Assembly: GCA_016201685.1 (NCBI GenBank)
Contig: JACQCJ010000008.1
Location: 1-40,649 of the forward strand
DNA length: 40,649 nt
Origin: Candidatus Peregrinibacteria bacterium
GTDB lineage: Bacteria; Patescibacteriota; Gracilibacteria; Peribacterales; Peribacteraceae
Direction: 5' to 3'
A program made the translations under genes and the position numbers. The notes under the pieces were generated by a model. That model was not told the DNA's origin. It saw nothing but the letters and a program-made list of their open reading frames with translations, and did not search any database. Shown here in pieces: positions 13,800 through 22,414 of this stretch. Within the stretch, counting starts at the first letter, position 1. The number at the start of each line of letters is the position of its first letter.

Positions 13800-15497
13800 T
13801 TACGGCTGAAACTCCACCGTGTAGTCGAGCGTGTCGAGGATCTCTCCTTTTCCATTGCGCGCGACGATGTGGTAGACGTTCGTGCCCGGCTTCAAATTCT
13901 TCAGATCCGGAGACGCGATGTAGTTCCAGGTCGTCTTACCGGGTTTGTAGAGCTGCAGACGGTAATCATTGATCCACAGGCTTACAGTTTTCGCCGAGGT
14001 CGCCCCTTCGAGCAGGAATCCCGTTCCCGTCGCGGTCGCTTGGGTGCCGGGCACGGGTCCCGTCACGGCCAATGATCCTGGCAGAAGCGGCGCATTGGTC
14101 GGGAGAGCAGCGGGATTCAGCGCGCTGCTCGAACTCCGTTGATCCGTGCTCACGATGCCCACTGGCCCAGCTTCGAGCAGGATCGTGATTGTGGCGGCGT
14201 TGCCCTTCGCCGTTCCATCGCCGAAGAGCGCGAAGACGTTGTACACGTTCTTCCCGGGTTGGAGGTTGCCTACCTTCGTCGTGGCGAGGTAACTCCACGT
14301 GCCCTTGCCGGGGTCGAAGAGCCGCAGTTTGTAATCGTTGACCATGATTGCCACGGCACTCGCAGGGGCGGTGCCCCGCAACACGATCTCTTCGCCCTGC
14401 ACGCGGTACGTCTGTCCCGCCGCCGCCGGCTCGGTGATGACGGGCGCGGGAAGAGCTTGTGCGCTTCGGTGCACCGTGCGCGTCACCTGCGCGAGGACCG
14501 TCCCATTCGCGCCGAGGGCCTGAATCGTGATCTCCGCGTCGCCTGTTCCCTGCGGCGAAATTTCCTGCGAGAACGCGTGCGTGGTTGTATCGATGGGGGC
14601 CGTGTGTCCATTGATCTGCACCTGCGTGACTCCCGCGCCCACGGCACCCGCAACGACGATGGTGCCCGTCGTGAGCATCGCGTTATTCTGCGGCTTGGAA
14701 ACGATGAGGATATCCGAGGTCGCACGCACGGCTACGGATACGTGCTCTCCTCCCGATGCCGCCATCATCCGGCTGTCGCGGATGAAGGGTGACTGCACCG
14801 CGAGCGGATCGAGCGGGGAACGATACGCGTAGAGGTCCGCTCCGGGGACGGTGTCGCTGGACACGCTCCACTTCTGCCCTTCTCCGATGAGAATGGAATC
14901 GCGTCCGCGCATGCGCACGGTGATGCCGAGTCCGTCGGCTGCGAAGACGGTCAGCGATGAGGGGCCGATCACCGCTTGGCTGCGAGATGGGAGATCGAGC
15001 GTGGAGGATGGCGTGACGATCTCACGTACGATGCTGCCGGAGAAGATCTTCATGGACGGAACATCGATCCACACGGCGCCATTGTTCACAGTGAGGCCGA
15101 TGGCGGAGGCTTTGGGATCGTGCGTGCTGCGATTGAGAGCGATATCGCTTCGTTCATCCAGACGAACGCGCGTGCCGTCGAAGAACGTGAGCGTCCCGTG
15201 TCCGCCCGTCGCGGTGTTCACTTTGTCCCCCGCGTAGAGTTTCATGTCGTTCTCCGCCCGTTGCCATCCGCCCCCTTCCACGGAGACGTTCACCGTCCCG
15301 CCGTCCTCCACCGCCAGCGCCGCCGCGGCTTTCTCTCCGCCGCTCCCGACTCCAAAGAGGCGCAGCACCCACGATCCGACCAGGTAGAGGAGCGCAAGGA
15401 TGACGACGAGCTTCACGATCGTCCACACCGCATTCGGCGCGAAGGAGGAATGTGCCAGCGCGTAGGGGCTTCTGCGTCGTCGGGGGGAGAGGAACAT
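13800..15497 (-). CDS. Membrane-anchored FecR-like protein with Ig-like repeats
   Basis: 565 residues. A basic N-terminus (SPRRRRSPY) precedes one transmembrane helix (about 24-46, VWTIVKLVVILALLYLVGSWVL), so most of the protein should be outside the membrane. Residues about 85-165 form a FecR-type domain (LYAGDKVNTATGGHGTLTFFDGTRVRLDERSDI). An Ig-like segment at about 270-345 (VSKPQNNAMLTTGTIVVAG, VQINGHTAPID) resembles glucodextranase B-type modules. Two related modules follow: VNDYKLRLFDPGKGTWSYLA..LQPGKNVYNVFA and INDYRLQLYKPGKTTWNYIA..LKPGTNVYHIVA. A surface or envelope scaffold role is likely; no enzyme motif is seen. A weak promoter (TTGCAC-N18-TAGCAT near 15550) may drive it. Confidence 0.75.
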   Translation of the reverse strand: MFLSPRRRRSPYALAHSSFAPNAVWTIVKLVVILALLYLVGSWVLRLFGVGSGGEKAAAALAVEDGGTVNVSVEGGGWQRAENDMKLYAGDKVNTATGGHGTLTFFDGTRVRLDERSDIALNRSTHDPKASAIGLTVNNGAVWIDVPSMKIFSGSIVREIVTPSSTLDLPSRSQAVIGPSSLTVFAADGLGITVRMRGRDSILIGEGQKWSVSSDTVPGADLYAYRSPLDPLAVQSPFIRDSRMMAASGGEHVSVAVRATSDILIVSKPQNNAMLTTGTIVVAGAVGAGVTQVQINGHTAPIDTTTHAFSQEISPQGTGDAEITIQALGANGTVLAQVTRTVHRSAQALPAPVITEPAAAGQTYRVQGEEIVLRGTAPASAVAIMVNDYKLRLFDPGKGTWSYLATTKVGNLQPGKNVYNVFALFGDGTAKGNAATITILLEAGPVGIVSTDQRSSSSALNPAALPTNAPLLPGSLAVTGPVPGTQATATGTGFLLEGATSAKTVSLWINDYRLQLYKPGKTTWNYIASPDLKNLKPGTNVYHIVARNGKGEILDTLDYTVEFQP

Positions 15498-15809
15498 GCG
15501 CGAGTGCGAGAAGGCTTGTGAAGAACGATTGTGAGGTAGGAAGATATGCTATGGAAGAGAGGGGTTTGAGTGCAAGGTGTTCGACATGCTTTATTGCACG
15601 CAATTCTGTGCTTGGATTGTGTGCTGTTTGTGTTGGTGTTTTGTAGGTGACCTCACCCCCTGGCCCCCTCTCCTGATCTTGGACTCTTCTTTTCATCAGA
15701 GCGTCTGCACGTTTCGCTCGTCCCCAGGACAGGAGAGGGGTTGGGGGTGAGGTCACACAAAAAACAACATACAAAACATTTCCATTCTCAACAAAATCAT
15801 CACCCTTTT
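15498..15809. repeat. Intergenic region with a long inverted repeat
   Basis: A 312-nt gap between the two minus-strand genes. Its main content is an inverted repeat: GTGACCTCACCCCC (from about 15648) and its complement GGGGGTGAGGTCAC (to about 15755), with inner arms CCCCTCTCCTG / CAGGAGAGGGG. The ~60-nt centre contains no frame of interest. GGGGTGAGGT/CCCCTCTCC repeats of this kind are scattered in many bacterial genomes. The side near 15500-15580 holds the likely promoter of the FecR-like gene. Confidence 0.65.
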
Positions 15810-16985
15810 TTATCCAATCGCCCGCGCCACTTCGAAGGGGGTGCTGATGCCCTGCGCCACGATCTTCGCCGCCCAGTCCTGCATCGAGACGAACCCTTCG
15901 GTTCTCGCTTGCTTCTCGAGGGCGGCCGTTTGCTCGAGCGAGAGGATCAGCTGCCCGATTGCCGGACTCATGAGGAAGAGCTCCGGGACGGAAATCTGTC
16001 CGCCGTAGCTGCTGTTCGACGCGGGGTCGCAGGCTGCGCCTTTCACCCGACAGTCGTCCGAGAGCGTTCGCACGAGTCTCTGTGCGAGCACGGCGCGCAG
16101 CGCCGGCGCGAGGGTGTAGGGGCTCACTCCCATCGAGAGCAGACGCGGCACGGCTTCGATCGCGGAATTCGTGTGGAGGGTGGAGAGGACGAGGTGTCCT
16201 GTGAGCGACGCATTCACCGCGGTCTGCGCCGTCTCCAGGTCACGAATCTCGCCCACGAGGATGACGTCCGGGTCGTGGCGGAGGATCGACCGCAGCCCGC
16301 TCGCGAAGGTGTAATCGTGCGCCGGATCGATCTCGCTCTGGATGATGCCGGCGAGCTCGTACTCCACGGGATCCTCGAGCGTGATGATGTTTCTGGCTTT
16401 GCCGACGATGGTCGAGAGGAGCGCGTAGAGCGTCGTCGTTTTCCCAGAGCCGGTCGGTCCCGTGACGAGGATGAGGCCGTGGGGAAGGTCGGCGAGTTCC
16501 TCGAGTGTTTTGCTGATCTCCGCAGGAAAGCCGAGCTTCTCGAGCGGCAGGATGCCGCGATCCGGATCGAGAAGACGCAACGTGAGCGCTTCGCCGAAGC
16601 GGGAGGGAAGCGTGGCCACGCGTACGTTCACGGTTCGACTGCGTTCACCCCGAGTTCCGTCGAGGGGCTCACCGTTTTCGGCGGTTCGTATTCTTTCACC
16701 TTGCGGCGTCTTCTGCGAGACTTGGAACGTGTACTGCCCGTCCTGGGGAATGTTCGTGATATTCAGTTTCAACTTGGATTCGAACTTTATGCGCCGCAGC
16801 AGTTCCGCATAGGTCTTCGGCGTCACCGAAGCGATCTGCTGCAGCACGCCGTGGAGGCGGACTTCGAGCCGCACGTCCTTCTTCTGCGGTGAGAGGTGGA
16901 TGTCGGATGCACCCTGCCGGGTGCAGTCTTCTTGCAGTTCCTTCAGCAGGGTTTCGCCGTCGAGCGCCGCGAAGTCGATAGGCAT
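15810..16985 (-). CDS. GspE/PilB-type secretion or type IV pilus assembly ATPase
   Basis: A 391-residue hexameric AAA-like ATPase that powers pilus extension or type II secretion from the cytoplasmic face. An N2-type domain is followed by Walker A GPTGSGKT (176-183), the Asp box ITLEDPVEYE (201-210), Walker B DPDVILVGEIRD (238-249) and the His box TGHLVLSTLHTN (262-273). It lacks the large N1 domain, so it is shorter than typical PilB, but the EDPVE and GEIRD boxes are GspE/PilB-like rather than PilT-like. The usual four-cysteine zinc knuckle before the C-terminus is reduced to two cysteines (CRVKGAAC). No other pilus gene is in the window. The ATG at 16985 is 6 nt after a perfect extended -10 box. 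Confidence 0.9.
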   Translation of the reverse strand: MPIDFAALDGETLLKELQEDCTRQGASDIHLSPQKKDVRLEVRLHGVLQQIASVTPKTYAELLRRIKFESKLKLNITNIPQDGQYTFQVSQKTPQGERIRTAENGEPLDGTRGERSRTVNVRVATLPSRFGEALTLRLLDPDRGILPLEKLGFPAEISKTLEELADLPHGLILVTGPTGSGKTTTLYALLSTIVGKARNIITLEDPVEYELAGIIQSEIDPAHDYTFASGLRSILRHDPDVILVGEIRDLETAQTAVNASLTGHLVLSTLHTNSAIEAVPRLLSMGVSPYTLAPALRAVLAQRLVRTLSDDCRVKGAACDPASNSSYGGQISVPELFLMSPAIGQLILSLEQTAALEKQARTEGFVSMQDWAAKIVAQGISTPFEVARAIG

Positions 16986-16991
16986 CAGGGG

Positions 16992-17000
16992 ATTATACCA
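16992..17000 (-). promoter_or_regulatory. Extended -10 promoter of the GspE/PilB ATPase gene
   Basis: Minus strand TGGTATAAT (17000-16992): a consensus -10 with TGn extension, then 6 nt to the ATG. No clear -35 box is visible. The transcript would be leaderless. Confidence 0.6.
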
Positions 17001-17201
17001 TGGATTGGGTCGAATGGGTACTTCAACTCTTCGTAGGAAAATCCAAGTGCCAAGCGCCAGAGGCCAAACAATTCATCAAGAAAACAATCCTTGAATTTTC
17101 AAACATTGTTCATTGATACATTTCTTGGCGTTTGGAAGCTTGGTACTTGGCTCTTTATCTCCTCCCCCTCCTCTCCCTCGTTCGTTACACTCCCCCATCG
17201 T

Positions 17202-19643
17202 GTGATCACACGCGCCTCGCTCCACCGGTCGGAAGTGCAGAAGAAGCGTTCACTCGTCCGACGCATGACGGTTCTGCATGGCATGTTTCTGATCATCGTG
17301 CTCGTGATCATCTCGCGGCTGATGGAGCTGCAGATTCTCAAGGGCGCTGAGACCAGGGAGAAGAACATCTTCGCCACGAACACGACCCTCGATCTCCTCT
17401 ACGTCGATCCGCTCATCACCGACGATCCCGACAGCGTTGCGAACAAACTTGCAGATCTCCTCCTCACTCCGGAATTTCATGCCGCTTGTTCCCACGGAAC
17501 AGAGATCTGCCCGAAGGAGCTCATTCCCCTCTACGCGGTGGCGTTCGATCCTCTCCTCCAACAGAGGCTCCTTTCCTCCGGGGCTCTTCTGGAGCCGCTC
17601 CCGCCGGGAGCCCTCCCCGCTCCCCTCCTCCATCTCCCCAATCTCCTGGAGGCGCGTCGGGACTTCTCGGCGTTCATCCGGCGTCGGGTGTCGGAGAAGC
17701 GCGTGACGTTCGTGCCCCTCAAGTACGGCGCCACCAAGGTCCAGATGACCGCCGCTTCCGCCATGAGCATCCCCGGCATCACCGTCGATCGCCATCAGAA
17801 TCTCATCTATGCAAACCCCGAACAGGTTCCGCAGTCGTTCGTCTCCACGTTCGCGCGAGCGCTCGCGGGGAGACTGCAGATCGATGGCGCAACGATCGCG
17901 GACGCGCTGCAATCGCGGCCGCTGCGCTACGCCCCCATCATGCGCAAGCTCCCCCCGTCGCTCTCGCTGCGGATCAAAGAGGAGCAGCTCGCGGAGCTCC
18001 AGAATGCGCTCGCGAACATCGATCCCAAGAAGCGCGGTGAGACCCAGGATCTCCATTATCCCCTGCGCAGTGTGGCGCTCCTGCCGGAGCACTGGCGGTT
18101 CTACCCCGATACCACCATCGCTTCGCACGTGGTTGGCTTCGTGAACACGAGCCAGGAGCCGCAGTACGGCATCGAGCGCACCTTCAATCCGCAGCTTCGC
18201 GGCCAGGAAGGCGTCATCAGCACTGTCAACGATCCCCAAGGGGGCCAGATCCTCACAGCCGCGCAGACGATCGTCGATCCCAAGGACGGCGATACCGTGG
18301 TCCTCACGCTCGACCGAGCCGTCCAGAAGGAACTCGAGACGCTCATGCAGGATGCCGTCATCAAATACAAGGCCGACAGCGGGCAGGCGATCGTGATGGA
18401 TCCCTTCACGGGCCGCATCCTCGCGATGGTCAACGCTCCCCTCTTCGACAGCAACAACTACGCCGACGTGTACCAGAAGGAAGTGATTCGTTTCGATTCC
18501 GCAACCCAGAAGAAGCTCGTGGTCGAAGTCTACAACCCCGAGAGGAATGCTCGCGTGGTGAAGGCGTACAAAGATGAAGTCTTCACCGAATCGGGGCGCA
18601 CGCTGCTCAGTCTCAAGACGCGCAAGCAGATTGAGGATCTGGAGCAACTCTATGATGTGCGTGACCTCACCCGCTACTACAACTACATCGGAGACAACAT
18701 TCGCCGCGAAGTGTTCCCGACTGATGATCCCGGCGTTTGGCTCAAATTCAAGAACGACATCGGAGTGGGCGCGTACCTGAACCGCACTGTGCAGGAGATC
18801 TACGAGCCGGGGAGCGTCATGAAGGCCGTGACGATGGGTATCGCCCTCGATCAGGGCGAGGTGACGCCGGATTCCACCTACGACGACACCGGGCCGGTGC
18901 AGGTGGATGAGTACACGATCAAGAACGCGCTGCTCACGTACTATGGCCACGTCACCATGACGAACTGTCTGGAACTCTCCATCAACACCTGCCTCACGAG
19001 TGTCGGCTTCAAGCTTGGACCCAAGCTCCTCCATGACGAAATGGTGCGGTTCGGGTTCGGAAGCATCACTGGTATTCAGCTTGAAGACGAGCTTCCCGGC
19101 GAGATCCGTCCGTGGCGCGAATGGTCGCGGTCTCTCCTCGCCACCACGGCCTTCGGACAGGGCATCTCCGTCACGCCGCTCCAGATGGTCACGGCGTGGG
19201 CGGCGCTCGCCAACGGTGGCAAGCTGATGAAGCCCACGATCATCGACAGCATCGAGCACGCCGATGGCACGGTGGAGAAGACTCAGCCAAAAGTCATCGA
19301 TCAGGTGATCTCGCCGCAGGCATCCGAGACCATCACCGCAATGCTCGTGAGTTCCGCGGACAGAGGGTTCGCCAAATCCGGCAAAGTCCCCGGCTACACG
19401 ATCGCCGCGAAAACCGGTACGAGCCAGATCGCCGGTCCGGGAGGAAAATACGAAGAAGGCTCGGGCACGACGATCGCGACGTACGCCGGCTACGCTCCGG
19501 CATCCCACCCCAAATTCCTCATCCTCATCAAGATCGACCGTCCCAAGAATACCGTCTTCGGCGTCGTGGCCGCGGCGCCGGTCTTCAAACAAATGGCGAA
19601 ATTCCTTTTTGAGTATTATGGGATACCGCCGGATGAGAAGTGA
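17202..19643 (+). CDS. Class B penicillin-binding protein (peptidoglycan D,D-transpeptidase)
   Basis: Cross-links peptidoglycan outside the cytoplasmic membrane. From the GTG at 17202 the product is 813 residues. A short basic cytoplasmic tail precedes one membrane helix (about 25-45, MFLIIVLVIISRLMELQIL), then a PBP dimerisation domain and the transpeptidase. The catalytic triad is complete: SVMK with S538 and K541, SIN at 593-595, and KTGT starting at K737. About 80 residues between NAPLFDSNNYADVY and NRTVQEIYEPGSVMK have no counterpart in ordinary PBP2/FtsI, where these segments are nearly adjacent. The start could also be ATG 17265; the frame is open from 17091 but a TACACT box at 17186-17191 argues against earlier starts. 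FtsI and PBP2 cannot be separated without rodA or ftsW next to it. Confidence 0.9.
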   Translation: MITRASLHRSEVQKKRSLVRRMTVLHGMFLIIVLVIISRLMELQILKGAETREKNIFATNTTLDLLYVDPLITDDPDSVANKLADLLLTPEFHAACSHGTEICPKELIPLYAVAFDPLLQQRLLSSGALLEPLPPGALPAPLLHLPNLLEARRDFSAFIRRRVSEKRVTFVPLKYGATKVQMTAASAMSIPGITVDRHQNLIYANPEQVPQSFVSTFARALAGRLQIDGATIADALQSRPLRYAPIMRKLPPSLSLRIKEEQLAELQNALANIDPKKRGETQDLHYPLRSVALLPEHWRFYPDTTIASHVVGFVNTSQEPQYGIERTFNPQLRGQEGVISTVNDPQGGQILTAAQTIVDPKDGDTVVLTLDRAVQKELETLMQDAVIKYKADSGQAIVMDPFTGRILAMVNAPLFDSNNYADVYQKEVIRFDSATQKKLVVEVYNPERNARVVKAYKDEVFTESGRTLLSLKTRKQIEDLEQLYDVRDLTRYYNYIGDNIRREVFPTDDPGVWLKFKNDIGVGAYLNRTVQEIYEPGSVMKAVTMGIALDQGEVTPDSTYDDTGPVQVDEYTIKNALLTYYGHVTMTNCLELSINTCLTSVGFKLGPKLLHDEMVRFGFGSITGIQLEDELPGEIRPWREWSRSLLATTAFGQGISVTPLQMVTAWAALANGGKLMKPTIIDSIEHADGTVEKTQPKVIDQVISPQASETITAMLVSSADRGFAKSGKVPGYTIAAKTGTSQIAGPGGKYEEGSGTTIATYAGYAPASHPKFLILIKIDRPKNTVFGVVAAAPVFKQMAKFLFEYYGIPPDEK

Positions 19644-19661
19644 GGAATGGCACATTTCCTC

Positions 19662-19757
19662 TCCCCCCAACCCCCTCTCCGATGGAGAGGGGGAGCAATG
19701 TTCCAATGTTCCATTCCTCCCCTCCTCCACCGGAGGAGGGGCAGGGGGTGGAGGAAA
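19662..19757. repeat. GC-rich two-hairpin dispersed repeat between PBP and glmS
   Basis: Hairpin CCCCCTCTCCGATGGAGAGGGGG (arms about 19671-19692), spacer with AATGTTCCAATGTTCCATTCC, and hairpin CCCCTCCTCC/GGAGGAGGGG (about 19723-19744), ending GGTGGAGGAAAAC. The same element sits inside murD and glmS. Here it lies between the convergent ends of the PBP gene and glmS and could also act as a terminator. Confidence 0.75.
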
Positions 19758-19786
19758 ACACAAACAACAAACAAGACCCTTTTCTC

Positions 19787-19886
19787 GCTCAGGATGACAA
19801 TGTTCTTATTTCACAGTGACCGACTTCGCCATCCTTCGACAAGCTCAGGATGACGATGCCATCATTTCACAGTGACTGATTTCGCG
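19787..19886. repeat. Tandem duplication containing the glmS 3' end
   Basis: Two units 56 nt apart share GCTCAGGATGAC, a 10-nt variable part, then TTTCACAGTGAC and a degenerate ATTTCGC-like end (units start at 19787 and 19843). The second unit contains the true glmS stop; the first contains a copy. CTTCGACAAGCTCAGGATGAC-type words are themselves a common dispersed repeat. Confidence 0.6.
19806..19832 (-). pseudogene. Second copy of the last eight codons of glmS
   Basis: Minus strand reads M-AKSVTVK-stop. The real end, 56 nt away, is L-AKSVTVK-stop. Differences between the two (AAG/AAA, TCG/TCA, TAA/TGA) do not change the shared residues. The copy therefore came from a coding glmS tail, not from chance. 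Confidence 0.55.
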
Positions 19887-21718
19887 AGGTTGCGTGGCAT
19901 ATCAGGGTCCTTCCCTCGCTTCACCGCCAAAAAGTACGCGAGCACTTGGATGGGGATGATGTTCACGATCGCCTGGGCGGCCCCGGCGTCGGGGGCTTTG
20001 ATCCATTCATCGAAGAGGTCGTGACGCTCGGGTGACACACCGATGATCGCAGCACCCCGCGCCTTGAGTTCCATCGCGTTGTTCAACATGTCCTGCGTCA
20101 CTTCGTCATTGCCGATGAGGGCGATGCACGGCGTTCCCTGCTCGATCAACGCGATCGGGCCGTGCTTGAGCTCTCCTCCCGCGAATCCCTCCGCGTGCAC
20201 GTAGCTCACTTCCTGGATCTTGATCGCGCTCTCGAGGGCCATCGGGTAGTTCCAGCTCTTGCCAATGATGTAGAGGTCTTCCTCATCCTTGATGTGCTCG
20301 GCCAGATCTCGGAGTCGCTCGACGTAGCGCGGGTTCAACATGTCGTTGATCTTCGCGCAGGTTTCGAGGAGCAGCGTCCTGCCCTCCCGGAGTTTGTCCG
20401 CAAGCGCGTACGCGATGAGGAGGAGCACGGCGAGTTGCCCCGTCAACGCTTTCGTCGAGGCCACCGCGCGCTCCGGTCCGGCATTGATGAGGAGCATCGC
20501 ATCCGCCTCCCGCGCGATCGTCGATCCCTCCACGTTCACTATCGCGAGCACCTTGGATCCCTTCGCCTTCGCCACGCGCATCGCCTCGAGCACGTCCGCC
20601 GTCTCCCCGCTCTGGCTCACGACGATGAGGAGGCTCTCGGGTTTGAGGAAGTGATGGTAGAGCTTGAACTCGCTCGCCGGCGCGAAGTTCACGTGCTTCT
20701 CCGCGATCACGGAGAAGAAGTACTCCGCCGCCATGCACGCCTTGCCAGCCGTGCCGCATCCCACGAGGAACGTCCCTTTTGCCTCCCGGATCGCTTTCGC
20801 GACTTTGAGAATCTGCTCTTCGGACTGATTCACGGCCCGCGCGATGCTCTCCTTCTGATCCATGATTTCTTTGAGCATGTAGTGCTCGAAATCCCCCTTG
20901 TGCGCCTGTTCGATGGACCACGTGATCTCGATCTCCCGCTTTGGGCGTTCGTCTCCCGTCTGGATGTCCGAGAAGAAGATGCCCTTGCCGTCGGTGACGA
21001 CCATCTCGCCGTCGTCGAGGTACTGGACGGTGCGCGTGTGCGAAAGGAAGGCGGGAATGTCGGAGGCGATAAAGTACCCATTGACCTCCATCCTCCGGCT
21101 CCTTCCTCCACGGGAGGAAGGAGAGGTCTCCCCTCCTCCTCCGGAGGAGGGGTTGGGGGTGGAGGAATGTTCCACTCCGACAATCAACGGCGATCCTGTT
21201 CTCGCTGCAACCAACGTATTCGACTCCGTATGGAGTGCGAGAATGGCGTAGCGGCCCTTGAAGCGCAGGCACGCAGCGCGCACCGCCGCGGCAAAGTCCT
21301 TGGTCCGGCGGTACTCCTCTTCGATCAAATGCGGAATGACCTCGGTGTCGGTCTGCGAAAGGAACGTGTGTCCTTTCTTCTGGAGATCCTTGCGAATGGC
21401 CTCGTAATTTTCCACGATGCCATTGTGGATCACGGCGATCGTCCCGTCGCAGCTCAGGTGCGGGTGCGCGTTGATCTGCGTCACGCCCCCGTGCGTGGCC
21501 CAGCGCGTGTGCGCGATGGCGAAGCCGCAGTCATGATCGAATTCGCTGCTGTCCACATTCCCGATCCGGCCGATGTCCTTCTTCACGTGCAATGCCCCGC
21601 CGTCCTTGCAGGCCACTCCCCACGAATCGTACCCGCGGTACTCGAGGTTCTTGAGACCTTCGACCACGAGCGTCCCCGCATTCCTCCGGTCTCCCACATA
21701 CCCAAAGATACCGCACAT
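19862..21718 (-). CDS. glmS: Glutamine--fructose-6-phosphate aminotransferase (isomerizing)
   Basis: Makes glucosamine-6-phosphate from fructose-6-phosphate and glutamine, the first step to UDP-GlcNAc for peptidoglycan. 618 residues. The N-terminal glutaminase domain begins MCGIFGYVG with catalytic Cys2, and has TRWATHGGV and HNGIVENY. Two SIS sugar-isomerase domains follow (GCGTAGKACMAAEYFF and SQSGETADVLEAM near 330-385; GKSWNYPMALESAIKIQEVSY near 485). The end is DMPRNLAKSVTVK, the conserved C-terminal loop. Residues about 183-214, between GSPLIVGV and YFIASDIPAFL, are encoded by an in-frame copy of the GC-rich repeat; ordinary GlmS has only a few residues there, at a surface loop of the glutaminase domain. 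The start ATG is 8 nt after a TACAAT box. Confidence 0.97.
   Translation of the reverse strand: MCGIFGYVGDRRNAGTLVVEGLKNLEYRGYDSWGVACKDGGALHVKKDIGRIGNVDSSEFDHDCGFAIAHTRWATHGGVTQINAHPHLSCDGTIAVIHNGIVENYEAIRKDLQKKGHTFLSQTDTEVIPHLIEEEYRRTKDFAAAVRAACLRFKGRYAILALHTESNTLVAARTGSPLIVGVEHSSTPNPSSGGGGETSPSSRGGRSRRMEVNGYFIASDIPAFLSHTRTVQYLDDGEMVVTDGKGIFFSDIQTGDERPKREIEITWSIEQAHKGDFEHYMLKEIMDQKESIARAVNQSEEQILKVAKAIREAKGTFLVGCGTAGKACMAAEYFFSVIAEKHVNFAPASEFKLYHHFLKPESLLIVVSQSGETADVLEAMRVAKAKGSKVLAIVNVEGSTIAREADAMLLINAGPERAVASTKALTGQLAVLLLIAYALADKLREGRTLLLETCAKINDMLNPRYVERLRDLAEHIKDEEDLYIIGKSWNYPMALESAIKIQEVSYVHAEGFAGGELKHGPIALIEQGTPCIALIGNDEVTQDMLNNAMELKARGAAIIGVSPERHDLFDEWIKAPDAGAAQAIVNIIPIQVLAYFLAVKRGKDPDMPRNLAKSVTVK
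21077..21172 (-). repeat. GC-rich two-hairpin dispersed repeat inserted in frame in glmS
   Basis: Hairpins CTCCTTCCTCC/GGAGGAAGGAG (about 21091-21122) and CCCCTCCTCC/GGAGGAGGGG (about 21129-21152) are followed by TTGGGGGTGGAGGAATGTTCC. It is translated as about 32 residues rich in Gly, Ser and Arg. Same architecture as at 19662-19757 and in murD. Confidence 0.8.
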
Positions 21719-21726
21719 AGGAGCGG

Positions 21727-21732
21727 ATTGTA
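21727..21732 (-). promoter_or_regulatory. -10 box of glmS
   Basis: Minus strand TACAAT (21732-21727), 8 nt before the ATG at 21718. The -35 match at 17 nt is poor (TTCCCT). No glmS ribozyme-like leader can fit in so short a space. Confidence 0.4.
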
Positions 21733-21772
21733 GAGGAGGAGTGTGGTTGAGGGAAGAGGGAAATCAATGAAA

Positions 21773-21845
21773 AATTGCGAGTTGCAAGTGGCGAATTGCG
21801 AATTCTGGTTATTGCTTCGCAACTCGCAATTCGCCCTTCGCAATT
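21773..21845. repeat. AT-rich inverted repeat between glmS and the giant-protein operon
   Basis: Left arm 21773-21804 contains AATTGCGAGTTGC and GCGAATTGCG. Right arm 21818-21845 contains CGCAACTCGCAATTCGC. The arms pair over most of their length around a 13-nt loop and separate the divergent promoters of glmS and the operon starting at 21934. Confidence 0.65.
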
Positions 21846-21877
21846 GGTCAGGGAGCCTTTCGTTAAAGCTCAAATTC

Positions 21878-21886
21878 TGCTATACT
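21878..21886 (+). promoter_or_regulatory. Extended -10 promoter of the giant-protein operon
   Basis: TGCTATACT, five of six consensus bases plus TGn. Expected start near 21893, giving a ~41-nt leader before the ATG at 21934. No -35 box is obvious. Confidence 0.5.
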
Positions 21887-21933
21887 TTCCTGATTCATGG
21901 ACTTTCCCCGAATTCGGAGTACCATCCGTTCCA

Positions 21934-22407
21934 ATGCGTACCGCCACACGCTCCGCAGCAAAGAAGAAATTCCCTTCCTCCTCTGTTATGCCGCATGTGA
22001 TGTTCCTGACGAAGGATGAGCAGAAGCTCTTCTCGAAACTCCCTTCTTCTTTGCAGGAGGGGTGGGAGGTAAAGGAGGAGATGCTGACGTTTGATGATTC
22101 GGACGAACGCCGACGCATGAGGATTGCCGTGATGCATCTGCATGATCCCAAATTACTCTCATTCCAAGAGAAAGCAGGAACAATCACAAATGCTGAGGAG
22201 TTGTTCAAACTCGCTGGAAAAATCGACCTGACGAAAGTGCAGGAAAGCGACTTGGCGGAGATCTACTTCGCCCTCGGCCCCTCAGGCATTTCCATGTTTG
22301 TCATTCCTCTTCTCGAGGAAGCACAGTCCGATGACAAAGTAGAATCTGTCGCTGCCCTCACACATGTTCGGCACGCTCTCCTGGAATCCATGCAGCCCGT
22401 TTCCTAA
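21934..22407 (+). CDS. Hypothetical soluble protein, first gene of the giant-protein operon
   Basis: 157 residues; not recognised. A basic Ser/Lys-rich N-terminus (MRTATRSAAKKKF) is followed by a helical, acidic body (FLTKDEQKLFSKLPSSLQEGWEVKEEM, AEELFKLAGKIDLTKVQESDLAEIYFALG). No membrane segment, cysteines or catalytic motif. The start is the ATG at 21934, about 40 nt after an extended -10 box; the frame upstream runs through the inverted repeat. The next gene begins 7 nt after its stop. Confidence 0.65.
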   Translation: MRTATRSAAKKKFPSSSVMPHVMFLTKDEQKLFSKLPSSLQEGWEVKEEMLTFDDSDERRRMRIAVMHLHDPKLLSFQEKAGTITNAEELFKLAGKIDLTKVQESDLAEIYFALGPSGISMFVIPLLEEAQSDDKVESVAALTHVRHALLESMQPVS

Positions 22408-22414
22408 TTTTCGT

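Noticed and set aside
19862..21718. glmS ribozyme
   Set aside because: The glmS promoter is only 8 nt from the start codon, so there is no leader in which a ribozyme could lie.
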